DNA of 64,000 nt from Spirochaetota bacterium (GTDB taxonomy: Bacteria > Spirochaetota > Spirochaetia > Treponematales > Rectinemataceae): positions 60,374 through 124,373 of the forward strand of contig JAJUIB010000007.1 in NCBI GenBank assembly GCA_029265615.1, read 5' to 3'. A program made the position numbers and the translations under genes. Below are positions 1-8,023 of this stretch, piece by piece; positions within the stretch are counted from its first letter, which is position 1; the number at the start of each line of letters is the position of its first letter. The notes beneath the pieces were generated by a model that searched no databases, was not told the origin of the DNA, and worked only from the letters and a program-made list of their open reading frames with translations.

Positions 1-278
1 CTCAAGATACGGTCGCCCGGCTTGCGGGCTTCGGCATAAAGTTCGGCGGCGGCGGCGAATTCTCCAAGACGCGCATAGACGTTCGCAAGGTCATAGACAA
101 GAATGGAGCCAAAGGCGCCCTTCCGTGCGGCAAGATAGGCCGCCGCGGCCTCTTGATACCGCCCCCGGGCGTGGAGGCGGTTGCCACGGATGACGGTGGC
201 ATAGTCGCGAGCAAGACCGCAGGAGGAAAGGAGGGCGATCGCGGCCGCCTCGATCGACAGACGGAGCACGGCTCTCAT
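1..278 (-). CDS. BatC-like TPR lipoprotein (partial, C-terminus beyond window)
   Basis: Reading leftwards from an ATG at 278, the frame stays open to the window edge. The N-terminus has a few charged residues, a hydrophobic stretch and a lipobox LLSSC, so it should be a lipoprotein cleaved before Cys20. What follows (RGNRLHARGRYQEAAAAYLA, then a second helix pair with VYARLGEFAAAAELYAEA) is typical tetratricopeptide repeat sequence. The ATG overlaps the stop of the upstream BatB gene in an ATGA arrangement. Gene order MoxR-DUF58-BatD-like-BatA-BatB-TPR matches Bat (aerotolerance) loci, where the TPR protein is BatC. Family role is poorly defined; a periplasmic complex with BatA/BatB is inferred. 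The 3' end is missing. Confidence 0.8.
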   Translation of the reverse strand, partial: MRAVLRLSIEAAAIALLSSCGLARDYATVIRGNRLHARGRYQEAAAAYLAARKGAFGSILVYDLANVYARLGEFAAAAELYAEARKPGDRIL

Positions 279-1306
279 AGAGGCGCCCGCCGCACGCGGG
301 GCCGCGCCGCCCCGGTCCGCCCGCCGCGCGCGCCAGCAAACGCCCGCCAGGCGGCAATAAGCCGGGCGGCGAGCAGAACGAGCGCAACGAGGGCGACCTC
401 GCCTGTCCGATCCCGCGCCTCATACTCGATACGCTTTCCGTCCTTTGCAAGGGCCGCAAGTTCTGCGGCAAGGGCGGATTCGGCGCCGCCAGAGCCAGCC
501 TCGAGATAGCGACCTCCTGCGGCACGGGCGAGCGCTCGAAGAAGCTCAGGCTCGAGGGCGCTGCGCACCGCCTCGCCCCGTGCATCGAGAAGGGGGGCGC
601 CGTTTGGCCCCGGCACGAGGCGGGCTTCCGCAGTCCCGAAACCAACGGCGAAAAGGCGCGCGCCTTTCGCTTTCGCAGCGGCCGCAGCCTTAAGGGCGCC
701 GCCGCCACGGTCGCCGCCATCGGAGAGAAGGACAAGGGCCCTTCCCCGGGCACTCGACGAGGGAAATGACTCGATTGCCGCCTCAAGACCCTTGCCGAGG
801 TCGGTTCCCGGGGCGGTGGTCGCATCGGGGTTCGCATACGAAAGGGCAAGCTCGAGCGCCTCGGCGTCCTCGGTCATCGGCGCAAGAAGCACCGCCTCGC
901 CCTTCGCGGCGACGAGAGAAAACGCCGCACCGGGATTCCCCCGTATGAGCGTGCGCGCGAAGGCGCGGGCCTCCTCGAGGCGGGAAAGGCTACCCTCATG
1001 TGCTTCCATGCTCCGCGAAACGTCGAGCACGATCGCGACCTCGAGCCCGGATCGTTCCACCGCACGCGCCAGATCTCCCCAGGAGGGCCCCGCCAGCGCG
1101 ACGACAAGCGCACAGACACAAGCCGCCGAACAAAGAGTGCCGACAATCGATGCCCGCGCGTAGGCCTCGCCCGCCGTCTTCCTGCGCTCGGGTCCGACCA
1201 GCGCCTCAAACGTGACGCGTAAGCGTCGCGCACGACTGAGCGAGACGGCGAGATCGAGCGGCGCGAGAACAAGGAGCCACAAGACAATAGGCCGTGCGAT
1301 TGTCAT
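275..1306 (-). CDS. batB: BatB-like von Willebrand factor A domain membrane protein
   Basis: 343 residues. Two N-terminal membrane segments (about 8-23 and 55-75) are followed by a VWA domain beginning with the metal-ion adhesion motif DVSRSM (DxSxS), then a C-terminal membrane helix (GEVALVALVLLAARLIAAW). This topology presents the VWA domain outside the membrane, as in BatA/BatB of the Bacteroides aerotolerance operon. The start ATG at 1306 overlaps the stop of the upstream paralogue in an ATGA, and its own stop overlaps the BatC-like start, so the set is translationally coupled. Function in the family is thought to involve protein-complex assembly or envelope stress; nothing here specifies a ligand. 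Confidence 0.85.
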   Translation of the reverse strand: MTIARPIVLWLLVLAPLDLAVSLSRARRLRVTFEALVGPERRKTAGEAYARASIVGTLCSAACVCALVVALAGPSWGDLARAVERSGLEVAIVLDVSRSMEAHEGSLSRLEEARAFARTLIRGNPGAAFSLVAAKGEAVLLAPMTEDAEALELALSYANPDATTAPGTDLGKGLEAAIESFPSSSARGRALVLLSDGGDRGGGALKAAAAAKAKGARLFAVGFGTAEARLVPGPNGAPLLDARGEAVRSALEPELLRALARAAGGRYLEAGSGGAESALAAELAALAKDGKRIEYEARDRTGEVALVALVLLAARLIAAWRAFAGARGGRTGAARPRVRRAPL

Positions 1307-2301
1307 AGGAAGTCGCCTCCCGTCGCGAGCGCAAGAAGTCGCGCGAGGACAAGGACGGCGAGGGCGAATGCGAGCGCAGGCTGTGCAAGCGGGCGCTCGG
1401 TGGACACCGAGCGCGTCACCGCAAGGGAGAGGCTTTCCTCACCCAGCGCGGAAAAAGCTGCCGCGAGCGCCGCCGCATTCCCCGCGGCAAAATAGCGGCC
1501 GCCGCCCGATCGCGCGAGCGCCTCGAGCGCGGACTGGTCAAAGCCACTCCGATAGCTCCCCTCGCTCCGCTTGCCCGTTTCAGGGTCGACATAGTTGATC
1601 GGCACATCTCCCTCGCTCCCCACGCCGACCACGAACACCGCGACGCCACGGCGCGCCGCGAGTTCCGCGGCGGTCCCCGGCGCGAGGGTGCCTGCGTTGC
1701 TCTCCCCGTCGGTGAGAAGCACCAAAAAACGCGAAGGCGCGCCCTTGGCGGAGGCATGCGCGAGGGCAAGGCCAATGCCGGAGCCGAGCGCCGTGCCATC
1801 GCCGAGCATGCCGGGCGCAAGATCGGCAAGGCGCTTTTTAAGCGCGGCATAATCGAGCGTCGGCGGACACACAAGCGCGGCCTCGCTCCCGAAGGCGACA
1901 AGACCGACGGTCTCGTTTCGCCGCGAATTAAGAAATTCGCCGATGATCGCCTTTGCCGCGTCAAGCCGCGTGGGCGCGAAATCGCGGGCCGCCATGCTCG
2001 GCGAGACATCGACCGCGAAAAGAATCTCGTTTCCGCGTGTGAGATAGAGCATGCGATGCCCCACGAGGGTCGGTCCCGCCGCCGCAAGGGCGACAAGGGA
2101 GAGCCCCAGAGCGAAGAGGCATTGGCCGATGCGGCGCCCAGCGCGACGCACAAGGGGCGTCCCGGAAAAGGGCGCATGTCCCGCCGTGGCGATCGGAAAG
2201 CGCGGCCCGAAATGAAGCGCCCGCCACCGCGGTCCGAGCAGGACACAGAGCGGCGCAAGCACCAGGAGGGGCAGGAGGAATGGCCGCTCAAACGTGAGCA
2301 C
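1303..2301 (-). CDS. batA: BatA-like von Willebrand factor A domain membrane protein
   Basis: 332 residues from a GTG at 2301 (VLTFERPFLLPLLVLAPLC). This start was chosen because the frame further upstream is arginine/proline-rich shadow sequence and because it lies 14 nt inside the end of the preceding gene. Two N-terminal membrane helices precede a VWA domain with MIDAS motif DVSPSM, a central threonine/aspartate loop (LLTDGESNAGTL), and a C-terminal membrane helix near residue 310. It is a paralogue of the next gene (BatB-like), as usual for bat loci. Probably a membrane-anchored partner of BatB and the BatD-like protein. Confidence 0.85.
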   Translation of the reverse strand: MLTFERPFLLPLLVLAPLCVLLGPRWRALHFGPRFPIATAGHAPFSGTPLVRRAGRRIGQCLFALGLSLVALAAAGPTLVGHRMLYLTRGNEILFAVDVSPSMAARDFAPTRLDAAKAIIGEFLNSRRNETVGLVAFGSEAALVCPPTLDYAALKKRLADLAPGMLGDGTALGSGIGLALAHASAKGAPSRFLVLLTDGESNAGTLAPGTAAELAARRGVAVFVVGVGSEGDVPINYVDPETGKRSEGSYRSGFDQSALEALARSGGGRYFAAGNAAALAAAFSALGEESLSLAVTRSVSTERPLAQPALAFALAVLVLARLLALATGGDFL

Positions 2302-3241
2302 CGGCGGCCTCCTCGAAGCGCTTTGCGAGCGCGCGGGCGCGGCGCACGGCGTCGCGTAGGGTGTCGGGCCCGGAAGCGAGCCCCCCGAAGCGCACGCCAT
2401 CGGCTTCCGCGAAGAGGCGCGCGGCCTCGTCCCGGAGCCCCGGCGCGGGGAAGCGCGCCTCGGGAAGGCCCTGTAGCTCCGTCGGGGTGAGTGCCGGGGC
2501 TTCCGGCACTGAGCGGGCGGCAAGATAGAGCCTGAGCGCGCGGGAAAGCACCGCATAAAAATCGGTGGCCGTCGCGTTATCCGCACTACGCTCAAGATAG
2601 GCGAGGCTCCGCGACAAGGTGCGGAACGCCTGGGCAGCAATGGCTTGCGCGATGAGGCTTCGGGCTCCGGGTAGCGCATATAACACGATCGCCGCGGCCA
2701 TGGCCGCAAGGGCGAGGACAAGGCCGACAAATCCGTAGAGGTAGAGCGCCGTTCCCGGAGGATCGCGCTGAGGTTTTGGGGGCGAAGGCTCGCGATCTCC
2801 CGGCTCGAGCACCGAGGCGACGGTATAGGGCAAGGCAGGCAGAGGCGCCCCGCCCTTCGCGACGAGCGGGGGTATCGCGGAGCGTCCCGGCGTCCAGGGG
2901 ACGAATCGCACCCGGTACTCCCAGCCCTGCTCCGTCTTCACAAGCCGTGCCTCGTGGAGCTCAGGATCTGCGCCTTCGCCGATCTCGGGAAGTCCGTCGC
3001 CGGCCTTGAGCAAAAATGGCTCGCCGCGGCGCGTGTCAATGAGGGCAATAACCTCGACCTCCTCACCCACATGGAAGACCGTCGGCGTGAAGGCCAAGCG
3101 GCGCAGGCCCTCAGGAAGCGGCGCGGCCTGAGACGACGCGCCGGAAGCCGTCGCAAGGAGGACAAAACCAAAGGCCACAGCGCCGCGCCGCATGCGCGAT
3201 AGGCACGCGGGCCACGGCCCCTGGCGCCATCTTGACCGCAT
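2288..3241 (-). CDS. BatD-like single-span periplasmic protein
   Basis: 317 residues. An N-terminal signal peptide (about 17-40, ending in an Ala-rich stretch) leads to a beta-rich region (FHVGEEVEVIALID, then WEYRVRFVPWTPGRSAIPPL), a proline-rich linker, one membrane helix (about 165-190) and a helical cytoplasmic tail. That order resembles a shortened BatD or the DUF4381 proteins found between DUF58 and BatA genes. The ATG at 3241 overlaps the upstream stop (TGATG); an internal ATG at 3193 would give a more conventional signal peptide. Its position supports a role as an accessory of the BatA/BatB complex; no enzymatic motif is seen. Confidence 0.7.
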   Translation of the reverse strand: MRSRWRQGPWPACLSRMRRGAVAFGFVLLATASGASSQAAPLPEGLRRLAFTPTVFHVGEEVEVIALIDTRRGEPFLLKAGDGLPEIGEGADPELHEARLVKTEQGWEYRVRFVPWTPGRSAIPPLVAKGGAPLPALPYTVASVLEPGDREPSPPKPQRDPPGTALYLYGFVGLVLALAAMAAAIVLYALPGARSLIAQAIAAQAFRTLSRSLAYLERSADNATATDFYAVLSRALRLYLAARSVPEAPALTPTELQGLPEARFPAPGLRDEAARLFAEADGVRFGGLASGPDTLRDAVRRARALAKRFEEAAGAHV

Positions 3242-4122
3242 CAGAGCTTCCTCCGCGCGGTAAAGAAGGCAAGGAGTTTGCGCGCGGGATCGTCATGTGT
3301 GTCGATATCGAGGAGCGGAACCCCCGCTTGGACACAGGCAGTCCGGCATGCGGCCGCCTGTGCGCGGCCGCGTTCTTCCCAGCGGCACCTGAAACCGCGG
3401 CTTGAAAGCGCAAACCATGCACGCCCACCTCCTTCCGCGTCGGCAAGCTCAAAGCCCCCGTTCGCGGGCAAGGCCAGATCCAGAGGATCGGTGATCCGTA
3501 GCGCCACCACATCGTGCTTTCGCGCAAGAAGCGAAAGTTCTGTCTCCCAGGCCGCAGCGTCGAAGTCGCTTACGAGCATGACGAGGCTCCGCCGCTTCAA
3601 GAGGCGCCGCGCCGTCGCCATCGCCCCCGCAAGATCGGTAGGAGCTCGGGGTTCTGGGGCGGCACGAGCCGTGGAGGCAGCCTCGATCAAAGCGAGGGCG
3701 TGCGACTTGCCCGCACGCGGCTCAAAGAGGCGGACAGGACCAGAGGCAAAGAAAAGCGCCCCCACCGGCATTCCTCGGAGCTGCGCTGCATAGGCAAGAA
3801 GCGAAGCCGCGAGCACGGCCTGATCGCGTTTTGCAAGTTCTCTAGACCCCGCATCCATCGAGGCGGAGACATCGACGAGGAGGAACAGCGTGAGCGAGCG
3901 ATCCTCGCGATAGGTCCTCACGAAGGCGCGCGCGTGACGTACGGTCACATTCCAGTCGATGAGCCGGGCATCGTCCCCTTCTGCATATTCGCGGAGTGCC
4001 TCGAAATCGAGGCCGCGCCCCCGAAACACCGAGCGAAAGCCTCCTGCGGCAAAGGCGGAAGCGAGGGCCGGCGACACGAACAGAAGCCGCCTGATCCGGT
4101 CGTGGAGCTCGTCGCGATCCAC
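3241..4122 (-). CDS. DUF58 domain protein
   Basis: 293 residues. The family hallmark is present: GRGLDFEALREYAEGDDARL followed by IDWNVTVRHAR and a VWA-like core with the MIDAS motif DVSASM. No membrane segment is evident, so it is probably cytoplasmic. DUF58 proteins almost always sit next to a MoxR AAA+ ATPase, as here (gap of 11 nt), and the pair is thought to work as ATPase plus VWA adaptor, in the manner of MoxR/VWA chaperone systems. Its stop overlaps the start of the BatD-like gene. Confidence 0.88.
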   Translation of the reverse strand: MDRDELHDRIRRLLFVSPALASAFAAGGFRSVFRGRGLDFEALREYAEGDDARLIDWNVTVRHARAFVRTYREDRSLTLFLLVDVSASMDAGSRELAKRDQAVLAASLLAYAAQLRGMPVGALFFASGPVRLFEPRAGKSHALALIEAASTARAAPEPRAPTDLAGAMATARRLLKRRSLVMLVSDFDAAAWETELSLLARKHDVVALRITDPLDLALPANGGFELADAEGGGRAWFALSSRGFRCRWEERGRAQAAACRTACVQAGVPLLDIDTHDDPARKLLAFFTARRKL

Positions 4123-4133
4123 GGAGTAGCCCC

Positions 4134-5129
4134 CTAGGGAAGCGCGACGGCCTTGAGGATGTGGCCGATCACCACGTCTGCGGCGACACCGTCGGCTTCG
4201 GCCTGATAGGAAAGCACCAGTCGGTGGCGGAGGACCTCGGTCGCAAAGGCCTTAAGATCATCGGGAAGGACATAGGCGCGACTATCGAATAGTGCCGCAA
4301 TGCGCGCGCAGCGGTAGAGGTGTATCGAGGCGCGGGGCGAAGCGCCATACTCGATCCAGCGCGCCAGATCGCGCACCTGCGGGGGAGCGTCGGGTCCCGG
4401 ACGCGTTGCCCGTACAAGCCTGACCGCATAGGCGAGAAGCGCATCGTCCACCGCAACCGATGCGGCCGCACGACGCATGAGCGCAATTTCCTCGGGGCCG
4501 AGGGCGCGGCTCACCGCTTGGTCCGTACGGTCGGCCGCACGGCGCACAATTGCCGTCTCCTCCTCGGCACTCGGATATCCGGTCACCACTTTGAGGAGAA
4601 AGCGATCGAGCTGGGCCTCGGGAAGGGGGTAGGTTCCCTCATGCTCGATCGGGTTCTGCGTCGCAAGCACAAAAAACGGCTCAGGCAGGGCGTGGCTCGC
4701 CTCGCCAATGGTCACCTGCCCCTCTTCCATCGCCTCAAGGAGGGCAGATTGCACCTTGGCGGGGGCCCGATTCACCTCGTCAGCGAGCACGACGTTTGCA
4801 AACAGCGGCCCACGCCGCGGCGAGAAGCGTCCCGTTGCCTGGTCGTAAATCAGGGTGCCCGTGATGTCGCCTGGCAGGAGATCCGGAGTGAACTGAATGC
4901 GGCTAAAACTGAGGCCGGAAACCTCCGCAAAGGTCTTGACGGCGAGCGTCTTGGCGAGGCCCGGCACCCCCTCGATGAGCACGTGCCCGCCGGCGATCAC
5001 CCCCGTGAGAATGCCGCGGACGAGCCCATCCTTGCCGACGATCCGCTTCGCCATCTCCGCTCGAGCACGCGCCGCGACCGCGGCGGCTTCGGCAATGAGC
5101 CCTGTATCGGGACTTCTTTGTGCGATCAC
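4134..5129 (-). CDS. MoxR-family AAA+ ATPase
   Basis: 331 residues from GTG 5129. This start is preceded by a good Shine-Dalgarno sequence (AGGAG, about 7 nt upstream), which decides against an in-frame GTG at 5186. Motifs in order: Walker A GVPGLAKT, Walker B VVLADEVNRAP, sensor 1 ATQNPIEHEGTYPLPEAQ and a C-terminal lid with the arginine-rich small AAA domain (RHRLVLSYQAEADGVAAD). MoxR ATPases act as chaperones with VWA partners; the partners here are the DUF58 and BatA/BatB proteins of the same operon. A perfect palindrome lies just upstream of the Shine-Dalgarno site and suggests control of the whole operon. Confidence 0.9.
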   Translation of the reverse strand: MIAQRSPDTGLIAEAAAVAARARAEMAKRIVGKDGLVRGILTGVIAGGHVLIEGVPGLAKTLAVKTFAEVSGLSFSRIQFTPDLLPGDITGTLIYDQATGRFSPRRGPLFANVVLADEVNRAPAKVQSALLEAMEEGQVTIGEASHALPEPFFVLATQNPIEHEGTYPLPEAQLDRFLLKVVTGYPSAEEETAIVRRAADRTDQAVSRALGPEEIALMRRAAASVAVDDALLAYAVRLVRATRPGPDAPPQVRDLARWIEYGASPRASIHLYRCARIAALFDSRAYVLPDDLKAFATEVLRHRLVLSYQAEADGVAADVVIGHILKAVALP

Positions 5130-5146
5130 GCTCTCTGCTCCTAAAG

Positions 5147-5168
5147 TCTGCTCGCTTAAGCGAGCAGA
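5147..5168. promoter_or_regulatory. Perfect 22-bp palindrome upstream of the MoxR/Bat operon
   Basis: TCTGCTCGCTT followed by its exact reverse complement, with no spacer. It lies about 18 nt upstream of the MoxR GTG, on the leader side, next to the Shine-Dalgarno sequence. It could be a repressor operator, or in RNA a hairpin that limits ribosome access. The regulator is unknown. Confidence 0.55.
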
Positions 5169-5219
5169 TTCATAGTAGCCGCCCACCTAGCCTCCATGCA
5201 AGGAGGACCGAATGGCGGC

Positions 5220-5247
5220 TTGACATATATTATTATCGATATATATT
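5220..5247 (+). promoter_or_regulatory. Promoter of the CoA-disulfide reductase fusion gene
   Basis: TTGACA at 5220-5225, a 16-nt spacer, and TATATT at 5242-5247. The spacer and -10 form an AT-rich imperfect inverted repeat centred on ATCGAT (about 5224-5250), so a repressor could occupy the core promoter. The gene's start codon is about 89 nt downstream. Confidence 0.6.
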
Positions 5248-5335
5248 ATGCTTTACATACCACGATCGCCGCCTGGGCCGCTGCCCGCTTGGACAGTGCG
5301 CGCACGAACATGGGGCGGCCTTAAGGAGCAGGTGC

Positions 5336-7888
5336 ATGGCCCGATATCTCATCGTCGGCGGTGTCGCCGGCGGCGCCTCCACAGCGGCCCGCCTACGCAG
5401 GCTCGACGAACACGCGGAAATCGTTCTTTTCGAACGCGGCGACTATGTGAGCTACGCGAATTGCGGTCTCCCCTACTACGTTGGCGGTGTCATCGCGGAG
5501 CGCGAACGCCTCTTCGTGATGACGCCGGAAAAATTCCGCACCTGGCTCGCAGTCGACGTCCGCACCGGCGTCGAGGCGCTTGCGATCGACCGCGCGGCGA
5601 AACGGCTTAAGGTGCGGGACATAAGGACAGGCGCAGTCCACGACGAACCTTATGACAAACTCATCCTCTCGCCGGGCGCCGAACCGATCAAGCCGCCCAT
5701 TCCGGGCGTCGAGCTTCCCGGCATTTTCACCTTCCGCTCGGTCCCCGATGCCGACGCGCTCAAGGCCTTCGTCGACGAAAGGCGGCCCGAACGCGCCGTG
5801 GTTGTCGGCGGTGGCTTCATAGGCCTCGAGCTGGCCGAAAATCTGCGGGAGCGCGGCATCTTCGTCACGATCGTCGAGGCGCTCGACCAGGTGATGGGCC
5901 CGCTCGATTTCGAAATGGCGGCGATCGTCCACTCGCAACTCAAACAGAAGGGCGTTGAACTCTACTTGGGAGACGGGGTAGCCGCCTTCGAACGCAAGGG
6001 CCCCCGCATCCTCGCACGCCTTTCCTCGGGTGCGGAACTCGATGCAGACCTCGTCGTCCTTGCAATAGGCGTCCGACCAGACACCGGTCTTGCCCGTGCG
6101 GCGGATCTTACCCTCACGAAAAACGGCGCGATCGTTGTCGACGAGCACCTGTGCACCAGCGATCCTTCCATCTACGCCCTCGGCGATGCGGTGGAATTCG
6201 CAAGTCCGATCCTCGGCAAGCCGCTCACAATTCCCCTCGCAGGGCCGGCGAACAAACAGGCGCGGGTCGTCGCCGACCACATCGTCCTTGGCGGCGCCGC
6301 GACGCGGCGCTGGCAGGGTAGCATCGGCACCTCAATCGCGAAAGTCTTCGACCTTGTCGCGGCGGCAACGGGACTCTCGGAGAAAGTGCTCGCACGCGAG
6401 GGGCTACCCCATGCGGCGGTTGTGACGCATGGCTCGAGCCATGCCGGCTACTACCCCGGCGCTCTTCCGCTTTCGGTGAAGATCATCTACGATCCTGCAA
6501 GCGGCAGGCTCTTAGGCGGCCAAGTCGTCGGCTTCGAGGGCGTCGACAAGCGAATCGACCTCATTGCCTCCGTAATTCGCCACGGCGGCACGGTGTTCGA
6601 GCTGGGCGAACTCGAGCACGCCTACGCGCCGCCATTCTCGTCAGCAAAGGATCCTGTGAACATCGCGGGCTTCGCCGCAGAAAATGCGATCCGCGGCCTC
6701 TCGCGGCCAATCTCCTGGAAGGAAGCCGAAGCGCTCCGCGCCCAAGGGGCCTTCTTCCTCGATGTCCGGAGCGCCGAGGAGTTCGCGCTTGGGACGATAC
6801 CCGGGGCGGTCAACATCCCCCACACCGAGATCCGATCTCGACTCGCCGAACTACCGCGCGACCGTAGCATTGTCGTGTTCTGCGGCGTCGGTCTCCGCGG
6901 CTACCTCGCGGAACGGGTGCTTGCACAGGCGGGCTTCGGCGATGTGCACAACCTGTCGGGTGGGTACAAAACCTGGGAACTCGCGCTCGAACCTCAGGAC
7001 AACCGCGGCATCTACCGCCCCGGCATCGGCGCCTCGATCCAGTCCGCCCTCGCCTCTGCAAAGGGCGCCGCGGAAACGCTCCTCCACGAGACCTTCGCGG
7101 AAGGTTCAGGGCTCCCCGAGCACCTCGCCCATAGACGCGAAACCCTTGTGCGCGTCGACGCCTGCGGCCTTCAGTGCCCGGGACCCATCATGCGGCTCAA
7201 GGCGGAGGCGGACAAACTGCCCGAAGGCGGCCGGATCGCCATCTCAGCGACGGATCCGGGCTTCGCCCGCGACGTCAAATCCTGGTGCGCCGTGACGAAC
7301 AACCTCCTCGTTTCGCTCGAAGAGTCGAAGGGCGTATATACCGCGCTCGTTGAAAAAACCTCGGGTCAAGCGAAATTCCTTGCAGCCAAAGGCGGCGAAG
7401 GCAGGCTGCCGCTCCAGGCCAAGGGCGCCACGCTCATCGTCTTCTCCGATGACATGGACAAAGCCCTTGCGAGCTTTGTCCTCGCAAACGGCGCCGCCGC
7501 ATCGGGCAAGGATGTGACGATGTTCTTCACCTTCTGGGGGCTCTCCGTGGTGAAGCGCCCCGAACGCGTCCATGCGCGGAAAGACCTCATGGGCCGGCTC
7601 TTCGGCCTCATGCTACCGCGGCACGCAGGAAAGCTCTCTCTGTCGAAAATGAACTTCGCCGGCATGGGACCGCTCATGATGAAGGCCCGCATGAAGGCGA
7701 AGCGCGTCGACGCGCTCGAGACGATGATCGCGGAAGCCAAGGCCGCGGGCGTCCGACTCGTCGCATGCCAGATGTCCATGGACATCATGGGCGTGGCGCG
7801 CGAGGAACTGATGGACGGCGTCGAAATCGGCGGCGTCGCGACCTATATGGAAGCGGCGGGTGCGGCAGGCGTCAACCTCTTTATCTAA
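5336..7888 (+). CDS. CoA-disulfide reductase / rhodanese / TusA / DsrE fusion flavoprotein
   Basis: 850 residues from ATG 5336, with AAGGAG seven nt upstream. Domain order: FAD/NAD(P)H disulfide reductase (about 1-450; FAD motif GGVAGG; single redox Cys43 in YANCGLPYY; NADH motif VVVGGGFIGLELAENL); rhodanese (about 455-555; Cys516 in CGVGLRGY); TusA-like sulfur carrier (about 605-675; Cys611 and Cys614 in ACGLQCPGP); DsrE2-like domain (about 690-850; Cys811 in ACQMSMDIMG). Such fusions are linked to cytoplasmic persulfide, polysulfide or CoA-persulfide handling, passing sulfane sulfur from domain to domain. All four cysteines expected for relay are present. It stands alone as a single-gene unit with its own promoter and terminator. 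Confidence 0.9.
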   Translation: MARYLIVGGVAGGASTAARLRRLDEHAEIVLFERGDYVSYANCGLPYYVGGVIAERERLFVMTPEKFRTWLAVDVRTGVEALAIDRAAKRLKVRDIRTGAVHDEPYDKLILSPGAEPIKPPIPGVELPGIFTFRSVPDADALKAFVDERRPERAVVVGGGFIGLELAENLRERGIFVTIVEALDQVMGPLDFEMAAIVHSQLKQKGVELYLGDGVAAFERKGPRILARLSSGAELDADLVVLAIGVRPDTGLARAADLTLTKNGAIVVDEHLCTSDPSIYALGDAVEFASPILGKPLTIPLAGPANKQARVVADHIVLGGAATRRWQGSIGTSIAKVFDLVAAATGLSEKVLAREGLPHAAVVTHGSSHAGYYPGALPLSVKIIYDPASGRLLGGQVVGFEGVDKRIDLIASVIRHGGTVFELGELEHAYAPPFSSAKDPVNIAGFAAENAIRGLSRPISWKEAEALRAQGAFFLDVRSAEEFALGTIPGAVNIPHTEIRSRLAELPRDRSIVVFCGVGLRGYLAERVLAQAGFGDVHNLSGGYKTWELALEPQDNRGIYRPGIGASIQSALASAKGAAETLLHETFAEGSGLPEHLAHRRETLVRVDACGLQCPGPIMRLKAEADKLPEGGRIAISATDPGFARDVKSWCAVTNNLLVSLEESKGVYTALVEKTSGQAKFLAAKGGEGRLPLQAKGATLIVFSDDMDKALASFVLANGAAASGKDVTMFFTFWGLSVVKRPERVHARKDLMGRLFGLMLPRHAGKLSLSKMNFAGMGPLMMKARMKAKRVDALETMIAEAKAAGVRLVACQMSMDIMGVAREELMDGVEIGGVATYMEAAGAAGVNLFI

Positions 7889-7921
7889 GAAAGGAGCCTG
7901 ACCGGCTCAGGCGGATCGAAT

Positions 7922-7954
7922 AAGCCGCGCGGGACAACCCGCGCGGCTTGCCTT
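7922..7954 (+). terminator. Rho-independent-type terminator
   Basis: Hairpin AAGCCGCGCGGG / CCCGCGCGGCTT with a 4-nt loop (7922-7949), followed by a short T-rich tail. It closes the reductase-fusion transcript. Confidence 0.7.
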
Positions 7955-8023
7955 TGTGGTCGCTTGCGATCCTTGCGATCGTGGGCACTTTCGGCTAGGC
8001 TCTCAGTCTTGGAGGATCTGCCC

